The notes: a model not told the origin generated them from the sequence alone. Numbered from the stretch's first letter, positions 32,601 through 43,498 are shown. The stretch is DNA of 64,000 nt from Enterococcus moraviensis ATCC BAA-383 (GCF_000407445.1 NZ_ASWB01000002.1:806001-870000), one strand, 5' to 3'. Numbers and translations: made by a program.

Positions 32601-33929
32601 TTGGACGGAAAAGAAAATCAAACAAAGCAGAACACTCAACCAGAAACAAGTAATGGTAAGTCCGCTGTATTGGGATTACAACATCTTTTGGCGATGTACG
32701 CTGGAGCAGTGGCAGTACCTTTATTAATAGGAACGGGATTAAATTTTAATTCTGAACAAATGACCTATTTAATTTCAATTGATATTTTTATGTGTGGAAT
32801 TGCGACTTTACTGCAATTGACAGTCAATAAATTTTTTGGAATTGGGTTGCCAGTAGTCTTGGGGTGTGCTATTCAGGCGGTAGCGCCATTGATCATGATT
32901 GGAAATGATAAAGGTGTTGGGGCGATTTACGGTTCGATCATTGCGTCCGGAATTTTCGTTGTTCTTGTTTCTGGTATTTTCTCTAAAATCAAAAAATTAT
33001 TTCCACCATTAGTGACTGGAACAGTAATCACGGTGATTGGGTTGACATTAATTCCTGTAGCAGTCGAAAAAATGGGTGGAGGACTAGCGAGCGCCTCTAA
33101 CTTTGGTGACAGCACAAGTTTACTGTTGGCTTTTGTGACGATTGGATTGATTATTGTTGTACAGGTTTGGGGTAAAGGATTTATTAAATCAATTGCCGTA
33201 TTAGTTGGTTTAGTCGGCGGTACAATTCTAGCTGCCATTCTGGGACAAGTGGATTTAGCTCCGGTTGGTGATGCAACGTGGTTTCATTTTCCGCAACCGT
33301 TCTATTTTGGCACGCCCACATTTGACGTCTCTTCCATTGTATTGATGATCATTATTTCTATCGTTAGCATGGTGGAATCGACTGGTGTCTATTTTGCTTT
33401 AGGCGATATCACTGGAAAACGGATTGGTGAACAAGAGCTTAAAAAAGGGTATCGAGCAGAAGGATTAGCTGTAATTTTAGGTGGGATATTCAATACATTC
33501 CCTTATACTGGGTTTTCTCAAAATGTTGGATTGGTTCAGCTTTCTGGGATTAAAACACGTCGACCAATTTATTATTCGGCTTTCTTCTTAATTGCATTGG
33601 GCCTATTACCAAAAGTTGGTGCAGTTGCTCAAATCATTCCAGAACCTGTTTTAGGAGGAGGAATGTTAGTGATGTTTGGTATGGTAGCTGTTCAGGGCAT
33701 GCGTATGCTATCGAAAGTAGATTACAACAACGATAAAAATTTATTGATCATTGCAATTTCGATTGGGTTTGGATTAGGCTTTAATATGATTCCTACGTTA
33801 TTCCAACAAATGCCTGAAACAGTTAGAATGTTTACAGGGAATGGCATTGTAATGAGTAGCTTAACCGCAATCATTTTAAATTTACTATTTAATGGCTTAA
33901 AAGGTGAAGAAACAGCTGAAGGATTATAA
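32601..33929 (+). CDS. pbuX: Xanthine permease
   Basis: Uptake of xanthine by a nucleobase:cation symporter-2 family (NCS2) permease, 442 residues, with 12-14 membrane segments. The family signature region GLPVVLGCAIQAVAPLI and the conserved GGIFNTFPYTGFSQNVGLVQLSGIKTR are present. TTG start two bases after the xpt stop, with GAGGGGG inside the xpt end. Co-transcribed with xpt and therefore shut off by guanine or xanthine-type ligands. Confidence 0.94.
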   Translation: MDGKENQTKQNTQPETSNGKSAVLGLQHLLAMYAGAVAVPLLIGTGLNFNSEQMTYLISIDIFMCGIATLLQLTVNKFFGIGLPVVLGCAIQAVAPLIMIGNDKGVGAIYGSIIASGIFVVLVSGIFSKIKKLFPPLVTGTVITVIGLTLIPVAVEKMGGGLASASNFGDSTSLLLAFVTIGLIIVVQVWGKGFIKSIAVLVGLVGGTILAAILGQVDLAPVGDATWFHFPQPFYFGTPTFDVSSIVLMIIISIVSMVESTGVYFALGDITGKRIGEQELKKGYRAEGLAVILGGIFNTFPYTGFSQNVGLVQLSGIKTRRPIYYSAFFLIALGLLPKVGAVAQIIPEPVLGGGMLVMFGMVAVQGMRMLSKVDYNNDKNLLIIAISIGFGLGFNMIPTLFQQMPETVRMFTGNGIVMSSLTAIILNLLFNGLKGEETAEGL

Positions 33930-33934
33930 TAGAT

Positions 33935-33969
33935 AGAAAAACCGGATAAAATTCCGGTTTTTCTTTTTC
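33935..33969 (+). terminator. Terminator of xpt-pbuX
   Basis: AGAAAAACCGGA TAAAAT TCCGGTTTTTCT, then TTTT. Confidence 0.92.
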
Positions 33970-33976
33970 GTCAAAC

Positions 33977-33989
33977 AAACACGAACGAT
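33977..33989 (+). promoter_or_regulatory. PurBox of the purEKB unit
   Basis: AAACACGAACGAT, identical to the sequence in front of purC. It lies 47 bases before the -35 start, centre about -76 from the predicted transcription start. A weaker inverted ATATTCG follows at about 34010. Matches the site type bound by Gram-positive PurR. Confidence 0.75.
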
Positions 33990-34023
33990 ATTATTAAAAA
34001 TTAGTATAATATTCGATTTTATT

Positions 34024-34052
34024 TTGACACATTCATTAGCCGTTGATAAAAT
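34024..34052 (+). promoter_or_regulatory. Promoter of purEKB
   Basis: TTGACA (34024-34029), 17-base spacer, TAAAAT (34047-34052). Near-consensus; transcription would start at about 34059. Confidence 0.8.
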
Positions 34053-34085
34053 GTAAAGATAGTAGAGAAAGTAAAGGAGAATAGT

Positions 34086-34574
34086 ATGTCTATCTTGGTT
34101 TCAGTAGTTATGGGAAGTACATCGGATTGGGCAACAATGAAACATGCATGTGATTGTTTAGAAGAATTTGGTATTTCGTTTGAAAAAAAGGTAGTATCCG
34201 CACATCGTACACCAGATTATATGTTTGAATTTGCTGGGCAAGCACGAGACCGTGGTATCAAAGTAATTATTGCTGGTGCGGGCGGAGCGGCACATCTGCC
34301 TGGCATGGTAGCAGCTAAAACAACATTACCAGTAATTGGCGTTCCAATTCAATCAAAAGCTTTGAACGGCTTAGATTCATTATTATCTATTGTTCAAATG
34401 CCAGGTGGTGTTCCAGTAGCAACAACTGCAATTGGAGAATCTGGTGCGAAGAATGCCGGACTACTTGCAGTTCAGATGCTTTCCATGTATGATGTAGAGT
34501 TAGCAGGGAAATTAGACGCTAAGCGAAAATTTCTTGAAGAAACTGTGATGGAAAGTAGTGATGAACTTGAATAA
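34086..34574 (+). CDS. purE: N5-carboxyaminoimidazole ribonucleotide mutase
   Basis: Class I PurE: moves the carboxyl group of N5-CAIR to give CAIR, the step after PurK. 162 residues with [21 protein letters not shown] and [13 protein letters not shown], the family active-site loops. AAAGGAG 6 bases before the ATG. First gene of purEKB; its end overlaps purK by 14 bases. Confidence 0.98.
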   Translation: MSILVSVVMGSTSDWATMKHACDCLEEFGISFEKKVVSAHRTPDYMFEFAGQARDRGIKVIIAGAGGAAHLPGMVAAKTTLPVIGVPIQSKALNGLDSLLSIVQMPGGVPVATTAIGESGAKNAGLLAVQMLSMYDVELAGKLDAKRKFLEETVMESSDELE

Positions 34575-35688
34575 ACCGTTATTGCCAGGACAGATGATCG
34601 GTATTATTGGTGGCGGACAACTAGGGAGAATGATGGCGTTAAGCGCACGAGAAATGGGTTTTCGTGTAGGCGTATTAGACCCAACAGTTGATTGTCCCGC
34701 GGCTCAAGTCGCTGATTGGCATTTATTAGCTGATTATGATGACATAGAAGCTTTAGAAGAACTAGCAAAACGTGCACAAGTTTTAACATACGAGTTTGAA
34801 AATGTTGATGTTGGGGCGTTGATGCAGGTTCAAGATTTAGTGGCTATTCCTCAAGGAACGGATCTTTTAGCGATTACACAAGATCGATTACTTGAAAAAT
34901 CTTTTTTAGAAGCAAATAATATTGTGATTGCGCCATATGCTACAATTGTCAGTCCAACAGACATTCAAGATGCAATCGACGGAATTGGTTATCCGTGTGT
35001 CTTAAAAACAACTAGAGGTGGTTATGATGGCAAAGGTCAATTTGTTTTATATAGTACATCTGACTTAGCACCTTCGATGAATATCCTTAGAGAAGGAACA
35101 TGTGTTTTAGAAGCGTGGATTCCATATGAAAAAGAAATCTCAGTATTAGTAAGCGGAAATGGACAGGGGGAAATTACGGTTTTTCCAGTCGTTGAAAATA
35201 TTCATCGTAATAATATTTTACATGAAACAATTGCACCGGCAAGAGTAGACGAAGATGTAGTTGAAGAAGCGCAGCGAATTGCATGTGTTATTGCGGAAGC
35301 GGTAGATTTAGCGGGGACATTAGCTGTTGAAATGTTTTTAACAAGTAATGGTGGTATTTATGTTAATGAGTTGGCACCAAGGCCACATAATTCGGGTCAT
35401 TACTCAATTGAAGCGTGCTCGATGAGCCAGTTTGATGCTCATATTCGTGGAATTTGTGGTTGGCCACTACCTGAAGTTGAACTTTTATCGGAAGCTGTAA
35501 TGGTCAATATTTTAGGGGACGAAATCTATGAAACGATGGATGTGATTGCCGAAAAACCGGATTGGCATTTTCACTATTATGGTAAATCAGATGCTAAAAA
35601 AGATCGGAAAATGGGCCATATTACAATTTTAACAGAGGATATTTTTGAAACATTAGAAGACATATATCAAACCAATATTTGGGATTAA
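34561..35688 (+). CDS. purK: N5-carboxyaminoimidazole ribonucleotide synthase
   Basis: ATP-grasp enzyme that carboxylates AIR with bicarbonate. 375 residues with the N-terminal [15 protein letters not shown], the ATP-grasp core ([17 protein letters not shown]) and the C-terminal [22 protein letters not shown] 34561 follows GGAAAG; a GTG one codon earlier is possible. Overlaps purE, as is common for the PurE/PurK pair that passes on unstable N5-CAIR. Confidence 0.97.
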   Translation: MNLNKPLLPGQMIGIIGGGQLGRMMALSAREMGFRVGVLDPTVDCPAAQVADWHLLADYDDIEALEELAKRAQVLTYEFENVDVGALMQVQDLVAIPQGTDLLAITQDRLLEKSFLEANNIVIAPYATIVSPTDIQDAIDGIGYPCVLKTTRGGYDGKGQFVLYSTSDLAPSMNILREGTCVLEAWIPYEKEISVLVSGNGQGEITVFPVVENIHRNNILHETIAPARVDEDVVEEAQRIACVIAEAVDLAGTLAVEMFLTSNGGIYVNELAPRPHNSGHYSIEACSMSQFDAHIRGICGWPLPEVELLSEAVMVNILGDEIYETMDVIAEKPDWHFHYYGKSDAKKDRKMGHITILTEDIFETLEDIYQTNIWD

Positions 35689-35706
35689 AAAAGGAGCAAA
35701 TAATCA

Positions 35707-37002
35707 ATGATCGATCGTTATACACGACCTGAAATGGGTGCAATTTGGACAGATGAAAATCGCTACAATGCGTGGCTAGAAGTGGAAATTTTAGCGGATG
35801 AAGCATGGGCTGAATTAGGAGATATTCCAAAAGAAGACGTGCAGAAAATTCGTGACAATGCATCATTTGATGTAGCACGAATACTAGAAATAGAAGCTGA
35901 AACAAGACATGACGTAGTAGCTTTTACGCGTGCGGTATCTGAAACGTTAGGTGAAGAACGTAAGTGGGTTCATTATGGCTTGACGAGTACAGATGTGGTC
36001 GATACAGCTTATGGTTATTTATTGAAACAAGCAAATGATATTTTGCGAGACGATTTAAAGAAATTTACAGCAATCATTGGTGAAAAAGCGAAGGAACATC
36101 AACATACCGTTATGATGGGTCGGACCCATGGTGTTCATGCTGAACCGACAACGTTTGGATTGAAGTTAGCCTTATGGTATTCAGAGATGAAAAGAAATGT
36201 TGAGCGTTTTGAACATGCAGCTAAAGGTGTAGAAGCGGGGAAAATTAGTGGTGCAGTAGGAACGTTTGCTAATATCTCACCTTTTGTAGAAGAGTATGTT
36301 TGTGACCATTTAGGCATTAGAGCGCAAGAGATTTCTACTCAAGTATTGCCTCGTGATTTACATGCAGAATACCTATCGTCAATGGCTTTGATTGCAACGA
36401 GTATTGAAAAGTTTGCAACTGAGATTCGGGGATTGCAAAAATCAGAAACAAGAGAAGTGGAAGAGTTTTTTGCAAAAGGTCAAAAAGGGTCTTCAGCAAT
36501 GCCGCATAAACGTAATCCAATCGGTTCTGAAAACATGACGGGACTTGCCCGTGTAATTCGTGGTCACATGGTTACCGCGTATGAAAATGTCACATTATGG
36601 CATGAACGTGATATTTCTCATTCTTCAGCAGAACGGATCATTATACCAGATACGACGATTTTACTTGATTATATGCTAAATCGTTTTTCTACGATCGTAA
36701 AAAATCTAACTGTTTTTCCTGAAAACATGAAACGAAATATGGATGCTACGTATGGTTTGATTTATAGCCAACGTGTTTTGCTAAAACTGATCGATCATGG
36801 TATGGCTCGTGAGACAGCTTATGATTTGGTACAACCGAAAACAGCATATGCATGGGATAATCAAACAGCATTTAGACCATTGCTTGAAGCTGATGATAAA
36901 ATCACGTCGATTTTATCAAAAGAAGAATTAGATGATGCGTTTGATTATAACTATCATTTGAAAAATGTTGACATTATTTTTGAACGTGTCGGACTAGTAT
37001 AA
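35707..37002 (+). CDS. purB: Adenylosuccinate lyase
   Basis: Acts twice in purine synthesis: SAICAR to AICAR, and adenylosuccinate to AMP. 431 residues with the fumarase/aspartase-superfamily signature [19 protein letters not shown] and the catalytic-His region TSTDVVDTA / [17 protein letters not shown] 11 bases before the ATG. Last gene of the purEKB unit; a terminator follows. Confidence 0.98.
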   Translation: MIDRYTRPEMGAIWTDENRYNAWLEVEILADEAWAELGDIPKEDVQKIRDNASFDVARILEIEAETRHDVVAFTRAVSETLGEERKWVHYGLTSTDVVDTAYGYLLKQANDILRDDLKKFTAIIGEKAKEHQHTVMMGRTHGVHAEPTTFGLKLALWYSEMKRNVERFEHAAKGVEAGKISGAVGTFANISPFVEEYVCDHLGIRAQEISTQVLPRDLHAEYLSSMALIATSIEKFATEIRGLQKSETREVEEFFAKGQKGSSAMPHKRNPIGSENMTGLARVIRGHMVTAYENVTLWHERDISHSSAERIIIPDTTILLDYMLNRFSTIVKNLTVFPENMKRNMDATYGLIYSQRVLLKLIDHGMARETAYDLVQPKTAYAWDNQTAFRPLLEADDKITSILSKEELDDAFDYNYHLKNVDIIFERVGLV

Positions 37003-37008
37003 AAAAAC

Positions 37009-37052
37009 AAAAAGTAGCAACTTCACTATAGGGTGAAGCTGCTACTTTTTTG
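37009..37052. terminator. Terminator between purB and the pyrophosphatase-like gene
   Basis: AAAAAGTAGCA.CTTCAC and GTGAAG.TGCTACTTTTT pair around TATAGG; usable from both sides. Confidence 0.9.
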
Positions 37053-37056
37053 TTGC

Positions 37057-37380
37057 TCAAAGCATCGTTACGTAACTATCAAAGTGTTGTTCTACAAAAT
37101 ACGTATGTTCAATGATTTCTTTTTCGGTAATCGTAGTACCTTCTGGGATGACGATCCATTTTGTCTCATTGTCATCATTTCTATGAATGACTGCATTCAC
37201 AACACCAATAAAGTGAGTCAATTTTTTAGGAGGAGTATTTAAAATATATGCATCTTGTTCTTCCTCATCTCCGCCGATAACGCCAGCTATATAACCGTAA
37301 TTGATTGGATAAGTATTTCCAAATGAGTCTACATAGCCGAATGGACGATCCACGGTTACAATCACTTTTAATTTTTCCAC
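37057..37380 (-). CDS. Small inorganic-pyrophosphatase-like protein
   Basis: A 107-residue protein resembling the core of family I inorganic pyrophosphatases: VIVTVDRPFGYVDSFGNTYPINYGYI, GDEEEQDAYIL and a C-terminal HTYFVEQHFDS. It is much shorter than the usual 170-190 residues, so activity as a pyrophosphatase is uncertain. The GTG start at 37380 has AAAGGAG upstream. It lies opposite the pur operons, convergent with purB. PPi removal would fit purine synthesis, which releases PPi in the PurF step, but that link is inference only. Confidence 0.75.
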   Translation of the reverse strand: MEKLKVIVTVDRPFGYVDSFGNTYPINYGYIAGVIGGDEEEQDAYILNTPPKKLTHFIGVVNAVIHRNDDNETKWIVIPEGTTITEKEIIEHTYFVEQHFDSYVTML

Positions 37381-37405
37381 GAAAAAACTCCTTTCTTTGG
37401 GCAAT

Positions 37406-37446
37406 AAAAGAGACTAAAACGTTAGAAGATTTAGTCTCTTTTTTAT
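37406..37446 (-). terminator. Terminator of the 128-residue hypothetical gene
   Basis: AAAAGAGACTAAA pairs with TTTAGTCTCTTTT; on the minus strand it directly follows the stop at 37454 and separates this gene from the pyrophosphatase-like gene. Confidence 0.85.
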
Positions 37447-37453
37447 TTGAGTA

Positions 37454-37840
37454 TTAAACGGTAATTTCTTTGAAAGTACGTACGGGTGTAGACGTAGGAG
37501 TTTTCAACATAGAAAGCAGCTGATCTATCAATAAGTACGAGCACTCTTGAGAATTAAAATAGACATGGATACAATAGTTATTTTTGAAAAAATGTTGTTC
37601 ATGAATTTGATGTATGATCAATTCATTATTCAAGCTATTCATATAACGGAATGTGCGCTTTCGTCGCTCTGAACGACGATGGACAGCCCGTTTTAAATTT
37701 TTAAATGTGTAGTAAGTACTATGTTGATTTAGTTTGTGAACTGTCTCTAATGCCAGTAAATCATTATACAATTTTGTTCTTTCTTCAGGTCTCAATCCTG
37801 TCAAAAAATCCTGAGCTAAACTGTCATAATCGCTAGTCAT
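37454..37840 (-). CDS. Protein of unknown function
   Basis: A 128-residue soluble protein, not recognised. Helical acidic N-terminus (SDYDSLAQDFLTGLRPEERTK, split: DFLTGLRPEERTKLYNDLL), a strongly basic middle (NLKRAVHRRSERRKRTFRYMN) and a C-terminal half with many His and Tyr residues. The basic stretch could bind nucleic acid. GGAGGGA lies before ATG 37840. It lies between purEKB and purC on the opposite strand, its promoter region shared with the purC upstream region. Confidence 0.65.
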   Translation of the reverse strand: MTSDYDSLAQDFLTGLRPEERTKLYNDLLALETVHKLNQHSTYYTFKNLKRAVHRRSERRKRTFRYMNSLNNELIIHQIHEQHFFKNNYCIHVYFNSQECSYLLIDQLLSMLKTPTSTPVRTFKEITV

Positions 37841-37964
37841 TTCTGTGTTCCCTCCTAAAAAAATCATTGCTCAAAAGCAAAAACAAAAGTGAAGTTTTCT
37901 AAAAATCTATTTTCGATTAGCATACCACTTTTCTGATTAGTTGTAAATGCTTACAAGATATTTT

Positions 37965-37980
37965 TAAACTTTAAAGTTTA
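37965..37980. repeat. Perfect 16-bp palindrome next to the purC PurBox
   Basis: TAAACTTTAAAGTTTA reads the same on both strands and ends at the first base of the PurBox. It sits between the divergent 128-residue gene and purC; candidate operator or structural element. Confidence 0.6.
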
Positions 37981-37992
37981 AACACGAACGAT
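37980..37992 (+). promoter_or_regulatory. PurBox of the purC-D unit
   Basis: AAACACGAACGAT, the same 13 bases as before purE, again 47 bases before the -35 start. The identical spacing at two promoters is strong support for a regulator site. Confidence 0.78.
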
Positions 37993-38026
37993 CTAGTTGT
38001 TGTTGTTTAATATAGTTAATAAAATG

Positions 38027-38055
38027 TTGACGGGTTCTAGTAGTCTTGTTAAACT
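38027..38055 (+). promoter_or_regulatory. Promoter of purCSQLFMNHD
   Basis: TTGACG (38027-38032), 17-base spacer, TAAACT (38050-38055). Confidence 0.72.
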
Positions 38056-38083
38056 ATAAACAAATAGAAAGACGAACTAAAAT

Positions 38084-38851
38084 ATGGTTACTACGATAAA
38101 ATATACGGAAAAGGATGTGTGGGATTTGTTAGGAAGTAACACGCTTTTGTACGAAGGGAAGGCTAAAAAACTTTACGGAACAAAGGATTCAGGCGTTTTA
38201 AGAGTAGAGTATTTAGATCAGGCTACTGCATTAAATGGTGTTCGGAAAGACTTTGTAGATGGGAAAGGATCATTAAATAATCAGATAACTTCCCTTGTAT
38301 TTGAACAATTTAATCAAAGTGGAATTAAAAATCATTTCGTTGAAAAAATATCTAAACACGAACAATTAGTGGAGTCGTTGGAAATGATTCCATTAGAAGT
38401 TGTTATTAGAAATGTCTCAGCAGGTAGTTTTTCAAAACGTTTGGCTATCACAGAAGGATTACCCCTTGCTTTTCCCGTTTTAGAATTTTATTACAAAGAG
38501 GATCAACTGGATGACCCAATTATTAATGAGGATCATATTAAGATTTTAGAAATTGCAACAGAACAAGAAATTGAAACAATCAAACAAGAAGCACATAAAA
38601 TCAATCAAGCGTTGATTGACCTATTTAAGAAAATCGATATTCAACTGATCGATTTCAAAATAGAATTTGGTAAACGGGCAGACGGCACAATACTATTAGC
38701 AGATGAAATCACACCAGATACTTGTCGATTATGGGATGAAGAAACAAAGGATCACTTAGATAAAGATGTTTATCGTCGAAACTTAGGTGAACTTATACCG
38801 GTATATCAAGAAGTTTTAGATCGTTTGGAAAAGGTGTTTAACCAAAACTAA
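38084..38851 (+). CDS. purC: SAICAR synthetase
   Basis: Joins CAIR and aspartate with ATP to give SAICAR. 255 residues with the start region LLYEGKAKKLY, PLEVVIRNVSAGSF and LIDFKIEFG...LLADEITPDTCRLW. It is about 18 residues longer at the N-terminus than usual, and the ATG at 38084 has only a weak ribosome binding site, so an internal start near codon 16-18 cannot be excluded. First gene of the eight-gene-plus purC-D unit. Confidence 0.95.
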   Translation: MVTTIKYTEKDVWDLLGSNTLLYEGKAKKLYGTKDSGVLRVEYLDQATALNGVRKDFVDGKGSLNNQITSLVFEQFNQSGIKNHFVEKISKHEQLVESLEMIPLEVVIRNVSAGSFSKRLAITEGLPLAFPVLEFYYKEDQLDDPIINEDHIKILEIATEQEIETIKQEAHKINQALIDLFKKIDIQLIDFKIEFGKRADGTILLADEITPDTCRLWDEETKDHLDKDVYRRNLGELIPVYQEVLDRLEKVFNQN

Positions 38852-38868
38852 AAGGAGAGTTGTTCAGT

Positions 38869-39117
38869 ATGCACAATGTTAAAGTATACGTTACGTATAA
38901 AGATTCTGTTTTAGATCCCCAAGGTGAGGCCGTTAAAGGAGCAGTACATCGACTTGGTTTTGAAGAAATCGCAGAGATCCGCATAGGCAAATATTTTGAA
39001 ATCAAAGTAAACGATTCAACGCAACCAATTGAGCGTGTAATCGAGGAAATCTGTGACAAGTTATTGGCTAACGTAAATATGGAAACCTATCGTTATGAAA
39101 TCGAGGAGGAAGCCTAA
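38869..39117 (+). CDS. purS: FGAM synthase subunit PurS
   Basis: Small subunit (82 residues) that bridges PurL and PurQ in the three-part FGAM synthase of Gram-positive bacteria. It shows the family start [25 protein letters not shown] 38869 lies 11 bases after AAGGAG; an upstream TTG is too near that site. Next gene purQ starts one base after the stop. Confidence 0.96.
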   Translation: MHNVKVYVTYKDSVLDPQGEAVKGAVHRLGFEEIAEIRIGKYFEIKVNDSTQPIERVIEEICDKLLANVNMETYRYEIEEEA

Positions 39118-39118
39118 G

Positions 39119-39802
39119 ATGAAGTTTGCAGTAATTGTTTTCCCAGGATCGAATTGTGACATGGATCTATTGTGGGCTGTCAAAAATATTTTAGGTGAAG
39201 AGGCAGAGTATGTTCGACACGATGCAGAAAGTTTAGCAGGTTTTGATGGTGTTTTGATTCCAGGAGGATTTTCCTATGGCGACTATCTAAGATGTGGTGC
39301 AATTGCTCGTTTTTCAAAAATCATTAGTGAAATAATCCGTTTTGCTGATGAAGGAAAACCTGTCTTTGGTACGTGTAACGGATTTCAAATATTGACTGAA
39401 GCTGGACTTTTACCAGGCGCCTTGTTGCGGAATGAGTCATTGCATTTTGTTTGTAAACCAGTGCAGTTAAACGTAGTGAATAATCAAACGAATTTTACAT
39501 CAGATTATCAAAAAGATGAAATAATTCAATTACCAGTTGCTCATGGAGAAGGGAATTATTATTGCGATGAATCCACTCTCGAAAAGTTAAAAGCAAATCA
39601 TCAAATCGTATTCACCTATGCTGATGAAAATCCAAATGGCAGTATTGAGAATATTGCAGGTATCATCAATGAAAAAGGGAATGTTTTAGGGATGATGCCT
39701 CATCCTGAACGTGCAGTAGAAAGTTTGCTCGGTTCAGAAGATGGGTTACGTTTTTTCCAATCAATTGTTAAAAACTACGGAAAGGTTAGGGCAAACGTAT
39801 GA
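39119..39802 (+). CDS. purQ: FGAM synthase glutaminase subunit PurQ
   Basis: Class I glutamine amidotransferase (227 residues) that supplies ammonia to PurL. Nucleophile Cys in [10 protein letters not shown] and the His/Glu pair in PHPERAVE are present. GAGGAGG precedes ATG 39119. Stop overlaps the purL start (ATGA). Confidence 0.97.
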   Translation: MKFAVIVFPGSNCDMDLLWAVKNILGEEAEYVRHDAESLAGFDGVLIPGGFSYGDYLRCGAIARFSKIISEIIRFADEGKPVFGTCNGFQILTEAGLLPGALLRNESLHFVCKPVQLNVVNNQTNFTSDYQKDEIIQLPVAHGEGNYYCDESTLEKLKANHQIVFTYADENPNGSIENIAGIINEKGNVLGMMPHPERAVESLLGSEDGLRFFQSIVKNYGKVRANV

Positions 39803-42021
39803 TGCAAGTGAAAGAACCTACGGCTAAAGAAATTAAACATCAACGAATCTATTCCCAATGGGGCTTAACTGATGAAGAATACAGAATGATTGAAGAAGAT
39901 ATATTAGGTCGTATGCCAAACTATACGGAAACAGGCCTATTTTCTGTAATGTGGAGTGAGCATTGTTCATATAAAAATTCAAAACCAGTATTAAGAAAAT
40001 TTCCTACAGACGGGCCACATGTTTTACAAGGACCAGGAGAAGGTGCTGGAATTGTTGATATTGGCGATGGTCAAGCGGTCGTTTTTAAAGCGGAAAGTCA
40101 TAATCACCCTTCTGCTGTGGAACCATACGAAGGAGCTGCCACAGGCGTTGGCGGAATTATTCGAGATATTTTCAGTATGGGTGCAAGACCGATTGCAATT
40201 TTAGATTCTTTACGATTTGGTGAGCTGAACAACGAACGGACTAAATATCTTTTAGAAGAAGTTGTAGCTGGCATAAGTGGTTATGGTAATTGTATTGGGA
40301 TTCCCACAGTTGGTGGTGAAGTGGCGTTTGATCCGTGTTATGAAGGGAATCCGTTAGTAAATGCCATGTGTGTTGGACTAATCGATCACAAAGATATTCA
40401 AAAAGGACAGGCAAAAGGCGTAGGGAATGCCATTATGTATGTTGGGGCAAAAACTGGACGTGATGGTATCCATGGTGCAACTTTTGCATCTGAAGAGTTT
40501 GTGGAAGGTGAAGAACAACAGCGTTCAGCAGTCCAAGTAGGTGATCCTTTTATGGAAAAATTATTGCTAGAAGCGTGTTTGGAATTGATTTTAGACCATT
40601 CAGATATTTTAGTTGGAATCCAAGATATGGGCGCTGCTGGCTTAGTATCCTCAAGCGCCGAAATGGCATCTAAGGCGGGTTCGGGTTTGATTTTAGATTT
40701 GGATGATGTACCGCAGCGTGAAACGGGAATGACTCCGTATGAAATGATGCTTTCAGAATCCCAAGAAAGAATGTTGATTTGTGTTGAAAAAGGGCATGAG
40801 GCTGAGGTTGTTGCGTTATTTCAAAAATACGAATTGGATGCCGTAACCATTGGAAAAGTAACAGATGACGGGTTGTACCGTTTGAACCATAACGGGATAG
40901 AAGTGGCCAATTTGCCTGTTGATGCATTGGCAGAAGATGCACCCGTTTACAACAAGGAACGCCAAGAACCAATGAGAATTAAAGAATTTAAATCAGTTCC
41001 AGATTTTCAACCAGAAATAACTGATGGAACAAAAACGTTGTTGGACTTATTGCAACAACCGACAATTGCTTCTAAAAAAATGATCTATGAAACATACGAT
41101 TCTCAAGTACGAACAAATACAGTGGTTTTACCAGGAAGTGATGCAGCAGTATTGCGTGTTCGCGGTACGCAAAAAGCATTGGCAATGACGACAGATTGTA
41201 ATGCACGATACTTATACTTGAACCCAGAAATCGGGGGTCAAATTGCGGTGGCAGAAGCTGCTCGAAACATTGTAGCAAGTGGGGGACAACCATTAGCCAT
41301 TACAGATTGCTTAAATTACGGTTCGCCAGATAAACCAGAAGGGTTTTGGGAGCTTTGGACTTCAGCAGATGGGATCGCAAAAGCGTGTGACGTTTTAGAG
41401 ACACCTGTAATATCAGGAAACGTTTCATTGTATAACGAAACAAACGGCAAAGCGATTTATCCAACACCGGTGATTGGAATGGTTGGGTTGATAGAAGATC
41501 TAGCGCATATTACCACACAAGAGTTTAAACAAACAGATGATTTGATTTATGTCGTAGGAGAAACCAAAGCCGATTTTAACGGCAGTGAGTTACAAAAGAT
41601 CACTTTAGGATTTATTGAAGGAAAACTAATGGATTTTAATTTAGTTGTCGAAAAAGAAAATCAACAATTCGTATTAACGGCAATTAAAGAGGGTTTGATT
41701 GAAAGTGCGCATGATTGTTCTGAAGGTGGATTGGGTGTAACTTTAGCAGAATCTGCATTTAAAAATGGGCTGGGAATTGAAGTGGCGATAGATGCACCGG
41801 TGTCATTTCTTTTTTCTGAATCCCAATCACGATTTGTAGTCTCAGTCAATCCAGAAAATAAATGTGCATTTGAAAAGCTGATGAACAATAAAGCGAAACT
41901 GATTGGAACTGTTACAGATGACGAGACGCTTACTATTCAGATGGAGGATCAAAAAGTAGAAGTATTGACGCAAACAGCCAAGGTGTTGTGGGAGGAAGCT
42001 ATTCCATGTCTTATGAAGTAA
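39799..42021 (+). CDS. purL: FGAM synthase large subunit PurL (small-type)
   Basis: ATP-dependent synthetase subunit converting FGAR to FGAM with ammonia from PurQ. 740 residues, the short form that needs PurS and PurQ. Recognised by [52 protein letters not shown] (core split) and the C-terminal [17 protein letters not shown]. Overlaps purQ by 4 bases and purF by 16. Confidence 0.97.
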   Translation: MMQVKEPTAKEIKHQRIYSQWGLTDEEYRMIEEDILGRMPNYTETGLFSVMWSEHCSYKNSKPVLRKFPTDGPHVLQGPGEGAGIVDIGDGQAVVFKAESHNHPSAVEPYEGAATGVGGIIRDIFSMGARPIAILDSLRFGELNNERTKYLLEEVVAGISGYGNCIGIPTVGGEVAFDPCYEGNPLVNAMCVGLIDHKDIQKGQAKGVGNAIMYVGAKTGRDGIHGATFASEEFVEGEEQQRSAVQVGDPFMEKLLLEACLELILDHSDILVGIQDMGAAGLVSSSAEMASKAGSGLILDLDDVPQRETGMTPYEMMLSESQERMLICVEKGHEAEVVALFQKYELDAVTIGKVTDDGLYRLNHNGIEVANLPVDALAEDAPVYNKERQEPMRIKEFKSVPDFQPEITDGTKTLLDLLQQPTIASKKMIYETYDSQVRTNTVVLPGSDAAVLRVRGTQKALAMTTDCNARYLYLNPEIGGQIAVAEAARNIVASGGQPLAITDCLNYGSPDKPEGFWELWTSADGIAKACDVLETPVISGNVSLYNETNGKAIYPTPVIGMVGLIEDLAHITTQEFKQTDDLIYVVGETKADFNGSELQKITLGFIEGKLMDFNLVVEKENQQFVLTAIKEGLIESAHDCSEGGLGVTLAESAFKNGLGIEVAIDAPVSFLFSESQSRFVVSVNPENKCAFEKLMNNKAKLIGTVTDDETLTIQMEDQKVEVLTQTAKVLWEEAIPCLMK

Positions 42022-43460
42022 AAAGTTTAAATGAAGAATGTGGTATTTTTGGTATTTGGGGACATCCTGATGCTGCTCGAGTAACGTATTTTGGGTTGCA
42101 TAGTTTACAACATCGTGGCCAAGAAGGAGCTGGGATCGTTTCTAATGATGAGGGAAAGTTAAATGGACATCGTGGGTTGGGCTTGCTTTCAGAAGTGTTT
42201 AAAGATGACCGATGTCTTGCTTCTTTAAAAGGAAATACAGCAATTGGTCATGTACGATATGCCACAGCAGGCAATGGCAGTGTAGATAATATTCAACCCT
42301 TTTTATTTAAATTTTACGATGGAGCATGCGGATTAGCCCATAACGGGAACCTGACAAATGCGAAAAGCTTACGAGCGGAACTAGAGCGAGATGGGGCTAT
42401 TTTTCATTCTAATTCTGATACGGAAATTTTGATGCATTTAATTCGGCGCAGTAACAAACCATCATTTATTGAACAGCTAAAAGAAAGTTTGCGAACGGTC
42501 AAGGGTGGTTTTGCCTATCTTCTGATAACTGAAAACGCAATGATTGCAGCGCTTGATCCTAATGCATTTCGCCCATTATCTATCGGGATAATGAAAAATG
42601 GTGCATATGTGATTGCAAGTGAAACGTGTGCATTGGAAGTAATAGGGGCGACTTTCGTTCGTGATGTAGGACCAGGAGAAGTCATCATTATTGATGATTC
42701 AGGTTTTAAAATTGAACACTATACGACAGCGACACAATACTCGATTTGCTCGATGGAATATATTTATTTTGCTAGACCAGATTCAAATATTGCTGGAATC
42801 AATGTGCATACAGCGAGAAAAAATATGGGGAAACGCTTGGCATTAGAAGCACCGGTCGAGGCGGATATGGTCGTCGGAGTCCCTAATTCATCCCTTTCAG
42901 CTGCTAGTGGATATGCTGAAGCTAGTGGAATTCCTTATGAAATGGGGTTAGTAAAAAATCAATATATTGCGCGAACTTTTATTCAACCCACACAAGAACT
43001 GAGAGAACAAGGCGTTCGGATGAAACTTTCGGCAGTACGTGGCGTTGTAGAAGGAAAACGCGTGGTTATGGTAGACGACTCGATTGTACGGGGAACGACA
43101 AGCCGCCGAATTGTACAATTACTTAAAGATGCAGGTGCTAAAGAAGTTCACGTAAGAATCGCATCTCCTCCATTAAAGTATCCTTGTTTTTATGGAATCG
43201 ATATTCAAACGAGAAAAGAATTGATTGCTGCAAATCATTCCGTTTCGGAAATTGAGACATTAATCAAAGCTGATTCACTAAGCTTTTTAAGTGAACAAGG
43301 ATTGATCAATGCAATTGGATTAAAATACGATGCCCCTTATTCAGGCCTTTGTATGGCATATTTCAATGGAGATTATCCAACGCCGTTATATGATTATGAA
43401 GAAAAATATCGATCATCCTTGCAAGAAAAAATCAGTTTTGTGACAGCTGATCAAAAATAA
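42006..43460 (+). CDS. purF: Amidophosphoribosyltransferase
   Basis: First committed step: PRPP plus glutamine to phosphoribosylamine. 484 residues. An 11-residue propeptide precedes the N-terminal nucleophile Cys12 ([11 protein letters not shown]), so the enzyme is self-processed. The PRPP loop [18 protein letters not shown] is in the C-terminal domain, and the cysteines of the Bacillus-type Fe-S enzyme appear present ([27 protein letters not shown]). ATG 42006 has GGGAGGA upstream, within the purL end. Confidence 0.97.
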   Translation: MSYEVKSLNEECGIFGIWGHPDAARVTYFGLHSLQHRGQEGAGIVSNDEGKLNGHRGLGLLSEVFKDDRCLASLKGNTAIGHVRYATAGNGSVDNIQPFLFKFYDGACGLAHNGNLTNAKSLRAELERDGAIFHSNSDTEILMHLIRRSNKPSFIEQLKESLRTVKGGFAYLLITENAMIAALDPNAFRPLSIGIMKNGAYVIASETCALEVIGATFVRDVGPGEVIIIDDSGFKIEHYTTATQYSICSMEYIYFARPDSNIAGINVHTARKNMGKRLALEAPVEADMVVGVPNSSLSAASGYAEASGIPYEMGLVKNQYIARTFIQPTQELREQGVRMKLSAVRGVVEGKRVVMVDDSIVRGTTSRRIVQLLKDAGAKEVHVRIASPPLKYPCFYGIDIQTRKELIAANHSVSEIETLIKADSLSFLSEQGLINAIGLKYDAPYSGLCMAYFNGDYPTPLYDYEEKYRSSLQEKISFVTADQK

Positions 43461-43498
43461 AAAAAATAATCATTCATTAATCGATAGGAGGTAGGATA

